A stretch of DNA of 64,000 nt from Roseiarcus sp036489975 (GCA_036489975.1 DASXES010000019.1:29762-93761), one strand, 5' to 3'; numbered from the stretch's first letter, positions 8,403-16,636 are shown. Notes: generated by a model from the sequence alone, not told the origin. Numbers and translations: made by a program.

Positions 8403-9280
8403 TCTCCCGCCATCCGCTCGCAGGCCGCACAATTGAGCGCATGAACGGAGCGGGCAACGCCATTCTCGTGCTCGACCTGCGCGGCTCACCCGCCCGTCCG
8501 ACGCCTGAGGACGCGCGCGCCATCCATCGCGCGCCGGGTCTCGGCTATGACCAGATGATGGTTCTCAGCGATTCCAGGACTTCGCGAATCGCAGCCGACG
8601 TGCTGATCTACAACAACGACGGCACACTCGCGGGCGCCTGCGGCAACGGGACGCGCTGCGTCGCGGACCGGCTTTGCCGCGAGCTTGGGCTGGACGCCGT
8701 CACGATCGAGACCGAAGCCGGCGCCATCGCCTGCGAGCGTCTCGGGCAGTGGACTTACCGGGTCGACATGGGCGCGCCGCGCCTCGAGTGGGACGCCATT
8801 CCGCTTCGGCGCGCGGTCGCCGATACGCGGCGGGTGAGCCTGTGGCGCGACGGCGAAGGTCCGGCGGAGCTTGGGCATGCTTCCGTGGTCAGCATGGGCA
8901 ACCCGCATGCGGTGTTCATCGTGCCTGACCTCAGCCGCATCGATGCGGCGAGGCTCGGGCCGATGATCGAGGTCGAGCGCATGTTCCCGGAGAAGGCGAA
9001 TGTCACCTTCGCTCAGGTTCTCGCCCGCGACGACGTGAGGGCACGAGTTTGGGAGCGCGGGGTTGGCCTCACGCTCGCCTGCGGCTCGGCCGCTTGCGCG
9101 ACTCTCGTCGCGGCGGCGCGCCTTGGGCTCATTGAGCGCAAGGGAACGGTGCGTCTGCCGGGCGGCGACCTCATCATCGAATGGCGCGTTTCGGATGACC
9201 ATGTGCTGATGACCGGTCCGGTCGAGTACGAGGGCGCGTTCATTCTCGATGAGGCCCTGTTCGAAGCCGCGACGCCGTGA
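8399..9280 (+). CDS. dapF: Diaminopimelate epimerase
   Basis: Converts LL- to meso-diaminopimelate for lysine and peptidoglycan synthesis. The 293 aa carry both catalytic cysteines in their motifs: Cys81 in 'GACGNGTRCVA' and Cys228 in 'LACGSAACATLVAA'. The start appears to be TTG at 8399, overlapping the DUF721 stop as TTGA; the first ATG (8441) begins 'MNGAGNAI', which would leave out the short strand normally found before the family's 'GxGN' motif, so TTG is preferred but not proven. The stop overlaps the GTG start of the next gene by four bases, so DUF721, dapF and the DUF1624 gene look like one transcript. Confidence 0.94.
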   Translation: MISRHPLAGRTIERMNGAGNAILVLDLRGSPARPTPEDARAIHRAPGLGYDQMMVLSDSRTSRIAADVLIYNNDGTLAGACGNGTRCVADRLCRELGLDAVTIETEAGAIACERLGQWTYRVDMGAPRLEWDAIPLRRAVADTRRVSLWRDGEGPAELGHASVVSMGNPHAVFIVPDLSRIDAARLGPMIEVERMFPEKANVTFAQVLARDDVRARVWERGVGLTLACGSAACATLVAAARLGLIERKGTVRLPGGDLIIEWRVSDDHVLMTGPVEYEGAFILDEALFEAATP

Positions 9281-10230
9281 AGGACGGGGAGTGGCGCAAG
9301 CGCCCGAGCCGCGTCGACGCGGTCGATTGCGCGCGGGGCCTCGCTCTTATCGGCATGGCGATCTACCACCTGAGCTGGGACCTTGCCGACTTCCGGCTCG
9401 CCGCGCCGATGCTGCGCTTCACGCCGGGTATGCGGCTTTTGGCCAATATCGTGGCGAGCGCGTTCCTCGCGCTGGTCGGCGTCTCGCTGGCGATCGCTCA
9501 TCGCAGGGGGCTGAACCTCCGCGCGTTCTGGCGCAGGCTCGCGATTGTCGCCGGCGCGGCGGCGCTGGTGACCGCGGGCAGCTACGTTTTCGCGCCGAGC
9601 GAACCGATCGTTTTCGGCATTCTCCACTGCATCGTGGTCGCAAGTCTGATCGCCGCGCCGTTCGTGGCCGCGCCAGCGTGGGCGAGCCTCGCAATGGGCC
9701 TCGCGGCGATCGCGGCGCCATGGCTCGGCCGCTCGCCCCTGTTCGATCCGCCTTGGCTCCTGTGGCTGGGCCTGGGAGAAGCGCTACCCAGCACGCTCGA
9801 CTGGCGCCCGCTCCTGCCGTGGGCGGGCGTCGTCTTCCTCGGCCTTGGCGCGGCCCGGCTCCCCGGCGTCCTCGATTGGCTAAGGCGGCCAGACCGCTGG
9901 CGCGCCGCGTCGGGCCCGTCGCGCGCCATCTGCTTCGCCGGCCGGCACAGCCTGCCGGTCTACCTCCTGCATCAGCCGATCCTGATCGGCCTGCTCGCGG
10001 CCCTGACCGCCTGGGGCCCGCTCGCGCCGAGGGCGGACAGAAACGCCTTTCTCGCCGGCTGCCAGCGCGCCTGCGTCGCCGCGGGGCGGGCGGCGGATGA
10101 GTGCGAAACCGGCTGCCGTTGTGTCGCCGACGCCATCGAGCGTTCGGGCGACGCCGACCGGCTGGCGACGGTCACGCCCGAGCGCCGGGCCGAGCTCAAG
10201 CGGGTGGCCGACGCCTGCATGGGCCGGTGA
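9277..10230 (+). CDS. DUF1624 / heparan-alpha-glucosaminide N-acetyltransferase-like membrane protein
   Basis: A 317-aa integral membrane protein with about seven or eight hydrophobic segments. 'DAVDCARGLALIGMAIYHLS' near the N-terminus and 'FGILHCIVVASLIAAPFV' in the middle match the DUF1624 (HGSNAT-like) family, whose conserved histidines are proposed to take part in acetyl transfer across the membrane. 'RHSLPVYLLHQPILIGLL' is the conserved C-terminal helix. A Cys-rich soluble tail follows ('CQRACVAAGRAADECETGC'). It starts with GTG, coupled to dapF by a four-base overlap. The substrate is unknown; a cell-envelope sugar is a guess from the family. Confidence 0.85.
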   Translation: MKDGEWRKRPSRVDAVDCARGLALIGMAIYHLSWDLADFRLAAPMLRFTPGMRLLANIVASAFLALVGVSLAIAHRRGLNLRAFWRRLAIVAGAAALVTAGSYVFAPSEPIVFGILHCIVVASLIAAPFVAAPAWASLAMGLAAIAAPWLGRSPLFDPPWLLWLGLGEALPSTLDWRPLLPWAGVVFLGLGAARLPGVLDWLRRPDRWRAASGPSRAICFAGRHSLPVYLLHQPILIGLLAALTAWGPLAPRADRNAFLAGCQRACVAAGRAADECETGCRCVADAIERSGDADRLATVTPERRAELKRVADACMGR

Positions 10231-10563
10231 AGCCGGCGGCGCAGTGCCGGGACCCCGGACGCCGGCTCTGTCCCCGCCCCTTGGAAAGCATCGACGGCTA
10301 AAGTCACCGGAGAGCCCCGTCAACGGTGATCAGGCTGATCCGTCCCGGCGCCTGCGGTGAGCGATCTCGACATGAGGACGACGAGGGTCAGCGCGATCGT
10401 CGTTGATGTCTTCGTTTCGCGCCCTCCGCTCAAGATGGCCAAGAGGCAGGCTCGCCGCCAGCGGGCGCCGAGGCTCCAACAGATGGCGCTTCCGCGGAAT
10501 CGCCGCCTCGCCGTGGGGCGGGGAGGGTCGCCTTCACAGGCGAGGCGGCGTCGCCCCCCAATC
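10231..10563. other. Intergenic region, no gene seen
   Basis: Lies between the convergent ends of the DUF1624 gene and mop. The only structure I see is the strong stem-loop at 10501-10550. A plus-strand open frame that starts at 10357 and runs across mop has no recognisable motif and is treated as a shadow. Confidence 0.5.
10501..10550 (-). terminator. Perfect 12-bp stem-loop downstream of mop
   Basis: The arms CGCCGCCTCGCC (10501-10512) and GGCGAGGCGGCG (10539-10550) are perfectly complementary with a 26-base loop, 13 bases past the stop of mop. Position and stability suggest transcription termination or mRNA 3' protection, but there is no T-run after the stem on either strand, so a classical rho-independent terminator is not shown. 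Confidence 0.45.
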
Positions 10564-10773
10564 TCAATCGAGGCCGACCATCACGTCGGTCGCCTTGATC
10601 ACCGCGTAGGCCTTCTCGCCCTTCTTGAGTTTCAGCTCGTCGACCGCTTCGTTGGTGATCGATGCGGTCACCAACGCGCCCCCGCCCAGATCGATGCGCA
10701 CATGGGCCGTCGTCGCTCCCTTGGTCACGTCAGCGATCGTTCCATGAAGCTTGTTGCGGGCGCTGATCTTCAT
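10564..10773 (-). CDS. mop: Molbindin (Mop-type molybdate-binding protein)
   Basis: A 69-aa single TOBE/Mop domain: 'MKISARNKLHGTIADVTKGA', then 'AHVRIDLGGG', 'ASITNEAVDELKLKKGEKA' and 'VIKATDVMVGL'. These small proteins assemble into hexamers that store molybdate or tungstate oxyanions in the cytosol. The length is that of the family. The gene is divergent from modABC and shares with it the ModE-like palindrome at 10815-10840, which supports its role in molybdenum homeostasis and suggests joint repression when molybdate is plentiful. Confidence 0.93.
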   Translation of the reverse strand: MKISARNKLHGTIADVTKGATTAHVRIDLGGGALVTASITNEAVDELKLKKGEKAYAVIKATDVMVGLD

Positions 10774-10814
10774 CGGCCTTCCTTCAATCCAAATTTGCTC
10801 AACTCACTGGAGCC

Positions 10815-10840
10815 GCGCTATGTACCACAGCATATAGCGC
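10815..10840. promoter_or_regulatory. ModE-like operator (Mo-box) between mop and modA
   Basis: An inverted repeat with arms GCGCTATGT and CATATAGCGC. The ModE consensus is a palindrome with CGCTATAT/ATATAGCG-type half-sites, and the position is right: 42 bases before the mop start and 76 before the modA start. By analogy, ModE with bound molybdate would repress both directions. No modE gene is in this window. Confidence 0.7.
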
Positions 10841-10916
10841 GGGACGAGTTGTTTGGGAACAATACGACGCTCGAGGCCGCCCCGCCAGTTCGTCGCGCAT
10901 TCAGGAGAGATCGCCT

Positions 10917-11663
10917 TTGAAGCTGACCGCGTTTGCAACCCTCGCCCTTCTGATCTCGCCTGGGGCCGGGGCCCAAGCGGCCGCGGGCGTGACCCATGTC
11001 GCGGTCGCAGCCAACTTCACCGAGCCTGCGAAGGAAATCGCCGCTCTCTTCAGGCAGAAGACCGGCGTCGAGGCGGTGCTGAGCTTCGGCGCGTCAGGCG
11101 CCTTCTTCACCCAGATCACCCATGGCGCGCCCTTCGAGGTGTTCCTGTCGGCCGACGAGGCGCGCCCGAAGGCGGCGGCCGAGCAGGGCTTCGCGGTCAC
11201 CGACACCCGCTTCACCTACGCCATCGGCAATCTCGTGCTGTGGAGCCGGGTCGTTGACGTGACCAACGGCGAAGCGGCGCTGAAGGCCGGTAATTTCGCC
11301 AAGCTGTCGATCGCCAATCCGATCGCCGCGCCTTACGGGACCGCGGCCGTCGAGACGATGAAGGCGCTTCGAGTCTACGATGCGCTCAAGCCCAAGATCG
11401 TCCAGGGCAATAGCATCGCCCAGGCGTTCCAGTTCGTCGACACGCGGAACGCCGAAGTAGGCTTCGTGGCCCTCGCCCAGCTTTACAGCGTGACGGCGGG
11501 GACGCGATGGGAGGTTCCCTCCTCTCTCCATGCGCCGATCCGGCAGGATGCGGTGCTGCTCAAGACCGGAGCCGACAGCGAGGCGTCCAAAGCTTTCCTC
11601 GCCTTCCTCAAAGGTCCGGAAGCGGCGGCGATCATCGAGCGGTTCGGCTACGCGCTCAGGTGA
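10917..11663 (+). CDS. modA: Molybdate ABC transporter, periplasmic substrate-binding protein
   Basis: A 248-aa protein with a signal peptide ('MKLTAFATLALLISPGAGAQ', the initial residue from TTG). It shows the ModA pattern: 'VAVAANFTEPAKEIAALF', 'SFGASGAFFTQITHGAPFEV', 'FLSADEARPKAAAEQG' and a C-terminal 'FLAFLKGPEAAAIIERFGYA'. It binds molybdate or tungstate in the periplasm. The start is probably TTG at 10917, with AGGAGA 9 bases upstream and no suitable ATG. modB follows 7 bases after the stop. Control by the ModE-like palindrome upstream is likely. Confidence 0.95.
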   Translation: MKLTAFATLALLISPGAGAQAAAGVTHVAVAANFTEPAKEIAALFRQKTGVEAVLSFGASGAFFTQITHGAPFEVFLSADEARPKAAAEQGFAVTDTRFTYAIGNLVLWSRVVDVTNGEAALKAGNFAKLSIANPIAAPYGTAAVETMKALRVYDALKPKIVQGNSIAQAFQFVDTRNAEVGFVALAQLYSVTAGTRWEVPSSLHAPIRQDAVLLKTGADSEASKAFLAFLKGPEAAAIIERFGYALR

Positions 11664-11670
11664 ACGCGAC

Positions 11671-12357
11671 ATGCTAGGGATCGCGCCGGAAATCTGGGTC
11701 CCGATCAAGCTCACGCTCGAACTCGCGGCCGTCTCGACCCTCTCGCTCATCGTCGTCGCGACGCCACTCGCCTGGTGGCTGGCGCGCTCGAAGGCGTGGT
11801 TCAAGGAGGCCGTCGCCGCCATCGTCTCACTGCCGATGGTGCTGCCGCCAACGGTGCTCGGCTTCTATCTTCTGATCGCGCTGGGCCCTGACGGACCGGG
11901 GGGCGCGATCGCTTCGCTGTGGGGCGCGCGGACGCTCGCCTTCACCTTCACGGGGCTCGCCATCGGCTCGATCATCTCGTCCATGCCGTTCGTCGTGCAG
12001 CCGATCCGCAACGCCTTCGCCGCCGTCGGCGACCGGCCGCTCGAGGTCGCGGCGACCCTGCGCGCCTCGCCCGCTCGCGCCTTCTTTACCGTTGCGCTGC
12101 CGCTGGCGAGCCCTGGCCTGCTCGCCGGCGCGGTGCTCGGCTTCGCCCATACGGTGGGCGAGTTCGGCGTCATCCTGATGATCGGCGGCGGCATCCCGGG
12201 TAGGACCCGGGTCATGTCGACGGCCATCTTCGACTTTGTCGAGACGATGCGCTGGCGCGAGGCCAACCTCCTGGCGGGCGCCATGGTGGCGTTCGCTTTC
12301 GCCGTTATCCTGTCGATGATCTTGATCGAAAAGCGGTTTGCTCGGGCCCGAGGATGA
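11671..12357 (+). CDS. modB: Molybdate ABC transporter permease
   Basis: A 228-aa protein with about five hydrophobic segments. 'ISLPMVLPPTVLGFYLLIAL' and the permease EAA-type loop 'EVAATLRASPARAFFTVALP' are the ModB signatures, followed by 'FAHTVGEFGVILMIGG'. It forms the inner-membrane channel with ModC. I use the ATG at 11671, seven bases after the modA stop; the open frame extends further upstream across modA but only as a shadow. The stop overlaps the modC start by four bases (ATGA), the usual coupling in mod operons. Confidence 0.95.
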   Translation: MLGIAPEIWVPIKLTLELAAVSTLSLIVVATPLAWWLARSKAWFKEAVAAIVSLPMVLPPTVLGFYLLIALGPDGPGGAIASLWGARTLAFTFTGLAIGSIISSMPFVVQPIRNAFAAVGDRPLEVAATLRASPARAFFTVALPLASPGLLAGAVLGFAHTVGEFGVILMIGGGIPGRTRVMSTAIFDFVETMRWREANLLAGAMVAFAFAVILSMILIEKRFARARG

Positions 12358-13472
12358 GCGGCGGCGAGACGATCCGCGCCTCGTTCAAAGGCGTCCTCGG
12401 CTCCTTTTCGCTCGACGCCGGCTTTACGGCGCCCGCCAAAGGCGTGACCGCCCTGTTCGGCCCGTCGGGCTGCGGCAAGACCACGGTCCTGCGCTGCATC
12501 GGAGGCCTGCAGCGGGTCGCCGACGGTCTTTGCATTGTCGCCGGCGAGGTTTGGCAGGACCGCGACGGCGCATTTCTGCCGACGCACAAGCGCCCGCTCG
12601 GCTATGTGTTCCAGGAGGCGAGCCTCTTTCCGCATCTCTCGGTGCGGCGCAACCTCCTGTTTGGCGCGCCGCGCCACGGCCACGACGACGGCCGCGCGAA
12701 GATCGCGTTCGACGAGGTCGTGGATCTGCTTGGGATCACGGCTTTGCTCGACCGCTCTCCGGCCAAGCTCTCCGGCGGCGAACGCCAGCGGGTCGCAATC
12801 GGACGCGCGCTCCTGTCGCAACCGAAGCTCCTGTTGATGGACGAGCCGCTATCGGCGCTCGACCGGGCGACCAAGAACGAGATTCTGCCGTTCCTCGAAC
12901 GGCTTCGCGATCGCTTGTCGCTGCCGATCATCTATATCACCCACTCGATCGCAGAGGTCGAGCGCCTCGCCGACCAGATCGTGCTCATGGACAAGGGCCG
13001 GGTGATCGGCGCCGGACGGCTGGAGGAGATAGAGAGCGATCCGGCGCTGCCGCTCGCTGTCGCGCGGGACGCGGCGGTCACGCTCGACGGCGTCGTAGAG
13101 GCCAGCGATACGGCTTATGGCCTCGTCACGATCCGCGTGCGCGGCGGCGTCGTGACCGCGCCCGCGGGCTCAGCGGCGATCGGCGAACGGCGGCGCATTC
13201 GCGTGATCGCGGGCGACGTCAGCCTTGCGCGCGAAGCGCCCGCGCCAAGCTCGATCCTCAACGTCCTGCCGGCGCGGATCGTCGCGATGAAGGCGATCGA
13301 CGCGAACGAGATCGTCGCCGTCCTGGCGCTGGGCCTGGACGGCTTGGGCGCGCGCCTGCTGTCGCGCGTCACGCGAAAGTCGTGGGAGGCGCTTCGGCTC
13401 GCGGAAGGAATGAGCGTCCACGCGCAGGTCAAAGCGGTCGCGCTCGCGCCGGGGCGCGGCGAATTGGAGTAG
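12354..13472 (+). CDS. modC: Molybdate ABC transporter ATP-binding protein
   Basis: A 372-aa ATPase with Walker A 'GPSGCGKTT', a Q-loop in 'YVFQEASLFPHLSVRRNLL', signature 'LSGGERQRVAIGRALL', Walker B 'LLLMDEPLSALD' and the switch histidine in 'YITHSIAEVERLADQ'. The C-terminal 90 residues are the TOBE/Mop domain typical of ModC ('SSILNVLPARIVAMKAID'), which senses oxyanion and can inhibit the transporter. It energises ModB. ATG at 12354, overlapping modB. Confidence 0.96.
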   Translation: MSGGETIRASFKGVLGSFSLDAGFTAPAKGVTALFGPSGCGKTTVLRCIGGLQRVADGLCIVAGEVWQDRDGAFLPTHKRPLGYVFQEASLFPHLSVRRNLLFGAPRHGHDDGRAKIAFDEVVDLLGITALLDRSPAKLSGGERQRVAIGRALLSQPKLLLMDEPLSALDRATKNEILPFLERLRDRLSLPIIYITHSIAEVERLADQIVLMDKGRVIGAGRLEEIESDPALPLAVARDAAVTLDGVVEASDTAYGLVTIRVRGGVVTAPAGSAAIGERRRIRVIAGDVSLAREAPAPSSILNVLPARIVAMKAIDANEIVAVLALGLDGLGARLLSRVTRKSWEALRLAEGMSVHAQVKAVALAPGRGELE

Positions 13473-13494
13473 TGCGAGCGGCTTGTTTCGGCCG

Positions 13495-13720
13495 CTACCC
13501 CAGCCGCCGTTTGAGGGATGCCGGGGCGCGGCTCCACGCGAACTCCGCCGCATGGCGGTCATGCACCGCCATGCGCTGCTCGTTGACGAAAGCGTGGTCG
13601 ACGTCATAGCGGAAGAACGCCACGTCCCTGCCCGCGGCCTTCTAGGCCTTCCCGAAATCGTCGACGGCTCTCGGCGTGATGTGATCGTCCTTGTTGACGA
13701 AGTGCCCTTGCGGCGCAATC
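13495..13720 (-). pseudogene. Dienelactone hydrolase family, C-terminal relic with an internal stop
   Basis: The minus strand of the 540-base gap after modC translates as 'GHFVNKDDHITPRAVDDFGK', an alanine and a TAG stop, then, in the same frame, 'AAGRDVAFFRYDVDHAFVN', 'AVHDRHAAEFAWSRAPASL' and a final stop at 13495-13497. This is the end of the dienelactone hydrolase fold with its catalytic-type Asp ('DDHITP') and His ('DHAFVN') and the 'AAEFAWSR' closing helix. The N-terminal two-thirds, including the nucleophile, are absent, and the frame has a nonsense codon, so it is dead. The rest of 13473-14012 shows no gene apart from a short inverted repeat. Confidence 0.72.
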
Positions 13721-13913
13721 CTGACGTCAGCGGGCTGACCGCCTGCGGGCGGCGGCCCATTCGCTTCTCCGCTGCCGCAAAACCGCAAGAACTCTCGCCT
13801 CCGACGGTGCGGTCGGACGGGACGCCCTTTAAGGGCCAGCGAGCGAGCTTGTCCCGCGAGGCTGGCGCAAGACGCCCGGCGCCAGTGGCCGCATCAAGAT
13901 TCATGATGCTGCG

Positions 13914-13937
13914 CGACAGATAAATTCATTTCTGTCG
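13914..13937. promoter_or_regulatory. Inverted repeat upstream of the first M24 gene
   Basis: CGACAGA (13914-13920) and TCTGTCG (13931-13937) are perfect inverted arms around a 10-base AT-rich spacer, about 75 bases before the ATG at 14013. Placement and size are those of an operator for a dimeric regulator; no regulator gene is adjacent, so this is inference. Confidence 0.4.
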
Positions 13938-14012
13938 ATCGCTAGGGCGGGGGTACTTTGCCTCAGAGACTGCGGTCAACGCGGTAACCTGCCGACAGAC
14001 GAGAGGAACCCC

Positions 14013-15281
14013 ATGGGAGCGAATTTTGGCATTGCCGGCATGGACTGGCAGCAGCGCGTCAATTGGGACCGGCTGCGCGAGTACCGCATCGAGCGGGCGC
14101 GGGCGATGATGAAGAAGCATGGTCTCGGCGCCATGCTCTGCATGTACGACGAGAACGTGCGCTACATCACCGGCACGTTAACGCCTGGCTGGAATCGGCT
14201 GAAACCCGGATTGCGCTACGCCATGTTGTGCGGCGACGGCCGTCCGATCCTGTTCGAGCAGGGCGACATCGGTTTCCAGATCGAGCGCCACAGCCCCTGG
14301 ATTCCAAAGGAAAACGTGCGCCACTCCTTCGCCTGGATCAAGGGCGCTGCCGGGCCTGCCTCGACGCAGCAGGTGACCAAGTTCACCCGCGCGGTGATGC
14401 AGGCGATGCGCGAGCATGGCGTCGCCGGCGAAAAGCTCGGGGTCGACTTCGTCGACATCAACATGATCAACATCTTCAAGGAGAACAACATCAATTGGGT
14501 CGACGGCATGACGCCGATGATGGAGGCCCGGGCGGTCAAGAGCGAGGACGAACAGGAGTGCTTCCGCATCGTTGGCGCCATTGGCGACGCCACGCATTGG
14601 GAGTGCATGAAATTTCTGCGACCCGGGATCACCGAGAACCAGGTCACCGCGCATCTGATGGAATATCTCTACAGAATCCCCGGTATGGAGGACGTGGAGG
14701 ACGTCATCGTCTCCTCAGGCCCAAACACCTGGCCGAACTGGCGCAACTTCTCCGACCGCATTATCCAGCCGGGCGACATCGTGTTCATGGATCTGGCCGC
14801 GCTCACCTGGAACGGCTACAAGTCGTGCTATTACCGCACCTATTGCGTCGGCAAGGAGCCGACCGACGAGCAGAAGGAGACCTACGCGACCGCGCTCGGC
14901 TGGCTCTACGACTCGATTGGCGCGGTCAAGGCCGGCGCAACGACCCGGGACATTGCGCTCAAATGGCCGTCGGCGCAGGAAACCTGGGGCTACGAGGACG
15001 AGGACCAGGCCGCGGCGAACCTCTGGGGCCACGGGCTCGGGCTTGCGCAATACGACCCGCCGGTGATCTCGCGCATCTGGTCGCTCGATCATCCGATCGA
15101 AATCCAGGAGGGCATGACCTTTGCGCTCGAGACCCAGCACGGCAAGCGGTTCCGCTATGGGGTGCGCATCGAGGAAATGCTGATCGTCAAAAAGGACGAG
15201 ATCGAGATCGTCTCCAACTTTCCGGTCAAGCAGATCACCGTGGTCGATCCTATCCCCGGCTACGGAGATCATGTGAAATAG
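14013..15281 (+). CDS. M24-family (creatinase/prolidase/DddP fold) protein lacking one metal ligand
   Basis: A 422-aa protein with the two-domain M24 layout: an N-terminal creatinase-like domain (about 20-170) and a C-terminal pita-bread domain (about 180-410). Aligning by eye with aminopeptidase P motifs, four of the five metal ligands are present: Asp260 ('IVFMDLAA'), His340 ('WGHGLGL'), Glu373 ('FALETQHG') and Glu387 ('GVRIEEM'). The second aspartate of the GDxTRT motif is replaced, giving 'NGYKSCYYRTYCVG' with Cys272. The family includes X-Pro peptidases, creatinase (metal-free) and the DMSP lyase DddP, so a non-peptidase hydrolase or lyase is plausible. ATG at 14013 with GAGAGGAA upstream. 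It heads a plus-strand block with the PEP-synthase-like gene and a hydroxyacid dehydrogenase. The substrate is unknown. Confidence 0.88.
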   Translation: MGANFGIAGMDWQQRVNWDRLREYRIERARAMMKKHGLGAMLCMYDENVRYITGTLTPGWNRLKPGLRYAMLCGDGRPILFEQGDIGFQIERHSPWIPKENVRHSFAWIKGAAGPASTQQVTKFTRAVMQAMREHGVAGEKLGVDFVDINMINIFKENNINWVDGMTPMMEARAVKSEDEQECFRIVGAIGDATHWECMKFLRPGITENQVTAHLMEYLYRIPGMEDVEDVIVSSGPNTWPNWRNFSDRIIQPGDIVFMDLAALTWNGYKSCYYRTYCVGKEPTDEQKETYATALGWLYDSIGAVKAGATTRDIALKWPSAQETWGYEDEDQAAANLWGHGLGLAQYDPPVISRIWSLDHPIEIQEGMTFALETQHGKRFRYGVRIEEMLIVKKDEIEIVSNFPVKQITVVDPIPGYGDHVK

Positions 15282-15300
15282 CGTCCGTCGCGGTTTGCCG

Positions 15301-16581
15301 ATGTCCGACTTCATCACAGAGCTCAGCGAGCCCGCTTCCGTCCGCGCCCATGAGGTCGGCGGCAAAGCCGCCAATCTCGCTCGTCTTGCGCGCGCCGGCT
15401 TGCCGACCCCAGGCGGCTTCACACTGACGGCGGCCGCGTATCGTCATCAGTTGCGCCATCTTGGCGTCGAAGATCAGGTTCGCGCCTATGAAGCGGCGGA
15501 CTTTTCGACCCGCCTCAGGCTCTCGGTGCAGGTCAGGCTCGCGCTCTATCAGGGGTCGATCGCGCCGGCGATCGTCGAGCCGCTCATCGACGCCTGGCGG
15601 GCGCAGCGGGCGCAAACGCCGCTCGGCGTCGTTCGCTCGTCGGCGCTCGTCGAGGACAGCGAGGACGCGAGTTTCGCGGGGCAGTTCGAGAGCTTTCTGG
15701 GCTTGAGCGACGAGGCCGAATTCCTCACCGCGATATGCGCCTGCTGGGCGGCTTTGTGGACCTCGCGCGCGAGTCGCTACATGGAGCCTCACGGCTTGTC
15801 GCCGGACCGAACCGCGATGGCTATTTTGATCCAGCCGCTGATTGAGGCGTACGCCGCCGGGGGCGGCCTCAGTCGGACGGCGGAGGGAGAAATGCTGATC
15901 TCCGCGACATGGGGGCTGGGCTCGGCGCTCGCGCAGGGAGAGGTGGTTCCGGACCGGGTCGCGCTCGATCGAAGCGGGCGCGTCCTGTCGATGGACGCCG
16001 GCCAGAAGCCGCAGCGCGACCAATGCGCCCACGGCCTGGGTTTCGGTCCGAGAGCTGTCCCGACAAGGCTCGCTTGCGAAGCCAGCATCAGCGTCGAGCA
16101 GGCCGAGGCGCTCGGCGCCATGCTCATCAAGGCGGAGAGAATCTGTGGCGGCCCGGTCGAGATCGAGTGGGCGCTGGACGAGAGTGGCCCGAAGCTTCTG
16201 CAGGCGCGCCCCCTGCGTGTCGAGCCCGCTCGCGCGCCCGATCAGATCTGGCTTCAGCACCCGGGCCTGCGCGGCCATCCCGCCGGAATCGGCTGGGGCG
16301 CGGGGCGCAGCGTCGTCGTGCGCTGCGAGTGCGAGCTCGCACGGGTCGGGCAGGGTGACATTCTCGTGACCCAGGTGGCCGGTCCCGCGCTTGGTCAGGT
16401 GCTGGCGCGCGTGGGCGGAGTCGTCACGGAGCTCGGCGGCTCGACATCGCACCTCGCTTCACTCGCGCGCGAACGGGGCATCCCGATGGTTTTGGGCGTT
16501 CTCGGCGCCACGAACAAGATTCCCGACGGATCGCAGGTCGCCGTCGACGGCGTGGCGGGCATCGTTCGGTGGATGAGTTGA
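15301..16581 (+). CDS. PEP-synthase-like protein: ATP-grasp domain plus phosphohistidine domain
   Basis: A 426-aa protein from the ATG at 15301. Residues about 15-310 match the PEP/pyruvate-binding ATP-grasp domain ('EVGGKAANLARLARAGLPTP', 'SALVEDSEDASFAGQFES', 'ISATWGLGSALAQGEVVPD'). The last 90 residues are the swivelling phosphohistidine domain with the catalytic His384 in 'GGSTSHLASLARERGIPMV'. It lacks the C-terminal TIM-barrel that binds PEP in PEP synthase, and the middle substrate domain of rifampin phosphotransferase. It should be able to phosphorylate its own histidine from ATP; the acceptor is unknown and may bind a partner protein. It lies 20 bases after the M24 gene and is probably co-transcribed. 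Confidence 0.85.
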   Translation: MSDFITELSEPASVRAHEVGGKAANLARLARAGLPTPGGFTLTAAAYRHQLRHLGVEDQVRAYEAADFSTRLRLSVQVRLALYQGSIAPAIVEPLIDAWRAQRAQTPLGVVRSSALVEDSEDASFAGQFESFLGLSDEAEFLTAICACWAALWTSRASRYMEPHGLSPDRTAMAILIQPLIEAYAAGGGLSRTAEGEMLISATWGLGSALAQGEVVPDRVALDRSGRVLSMDAGQKPQRDQCAHGLGFGPRAVPTRLACEASISVEQAEALGAMLIKAERICGGPVEIEWALDESGPKLLQARPLRVEPARAPDQIWLQHPGLRGHPAGIGWGAGRSVVVRCECELARVGQGDILVTQVAGPALGQVLARVGGVVTELGGSTSHLASLARERGIPMVLGVLGATNKIPDGSQVAVDGVAGIVRWMS

Positions 16582-16636
16582 AGCGGCTGGGCTCGCGCTT
16601 CGCGGCTCTGCCGCGCGCATCCGGAGAATTCTCGCC

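Noticed and set aside
13483..13923. Plus-strand 146-codon frame after modC
   Set aside because: The minus strand of the same stretch carries a dienelactone hydrolase relic, which explains the open frame.
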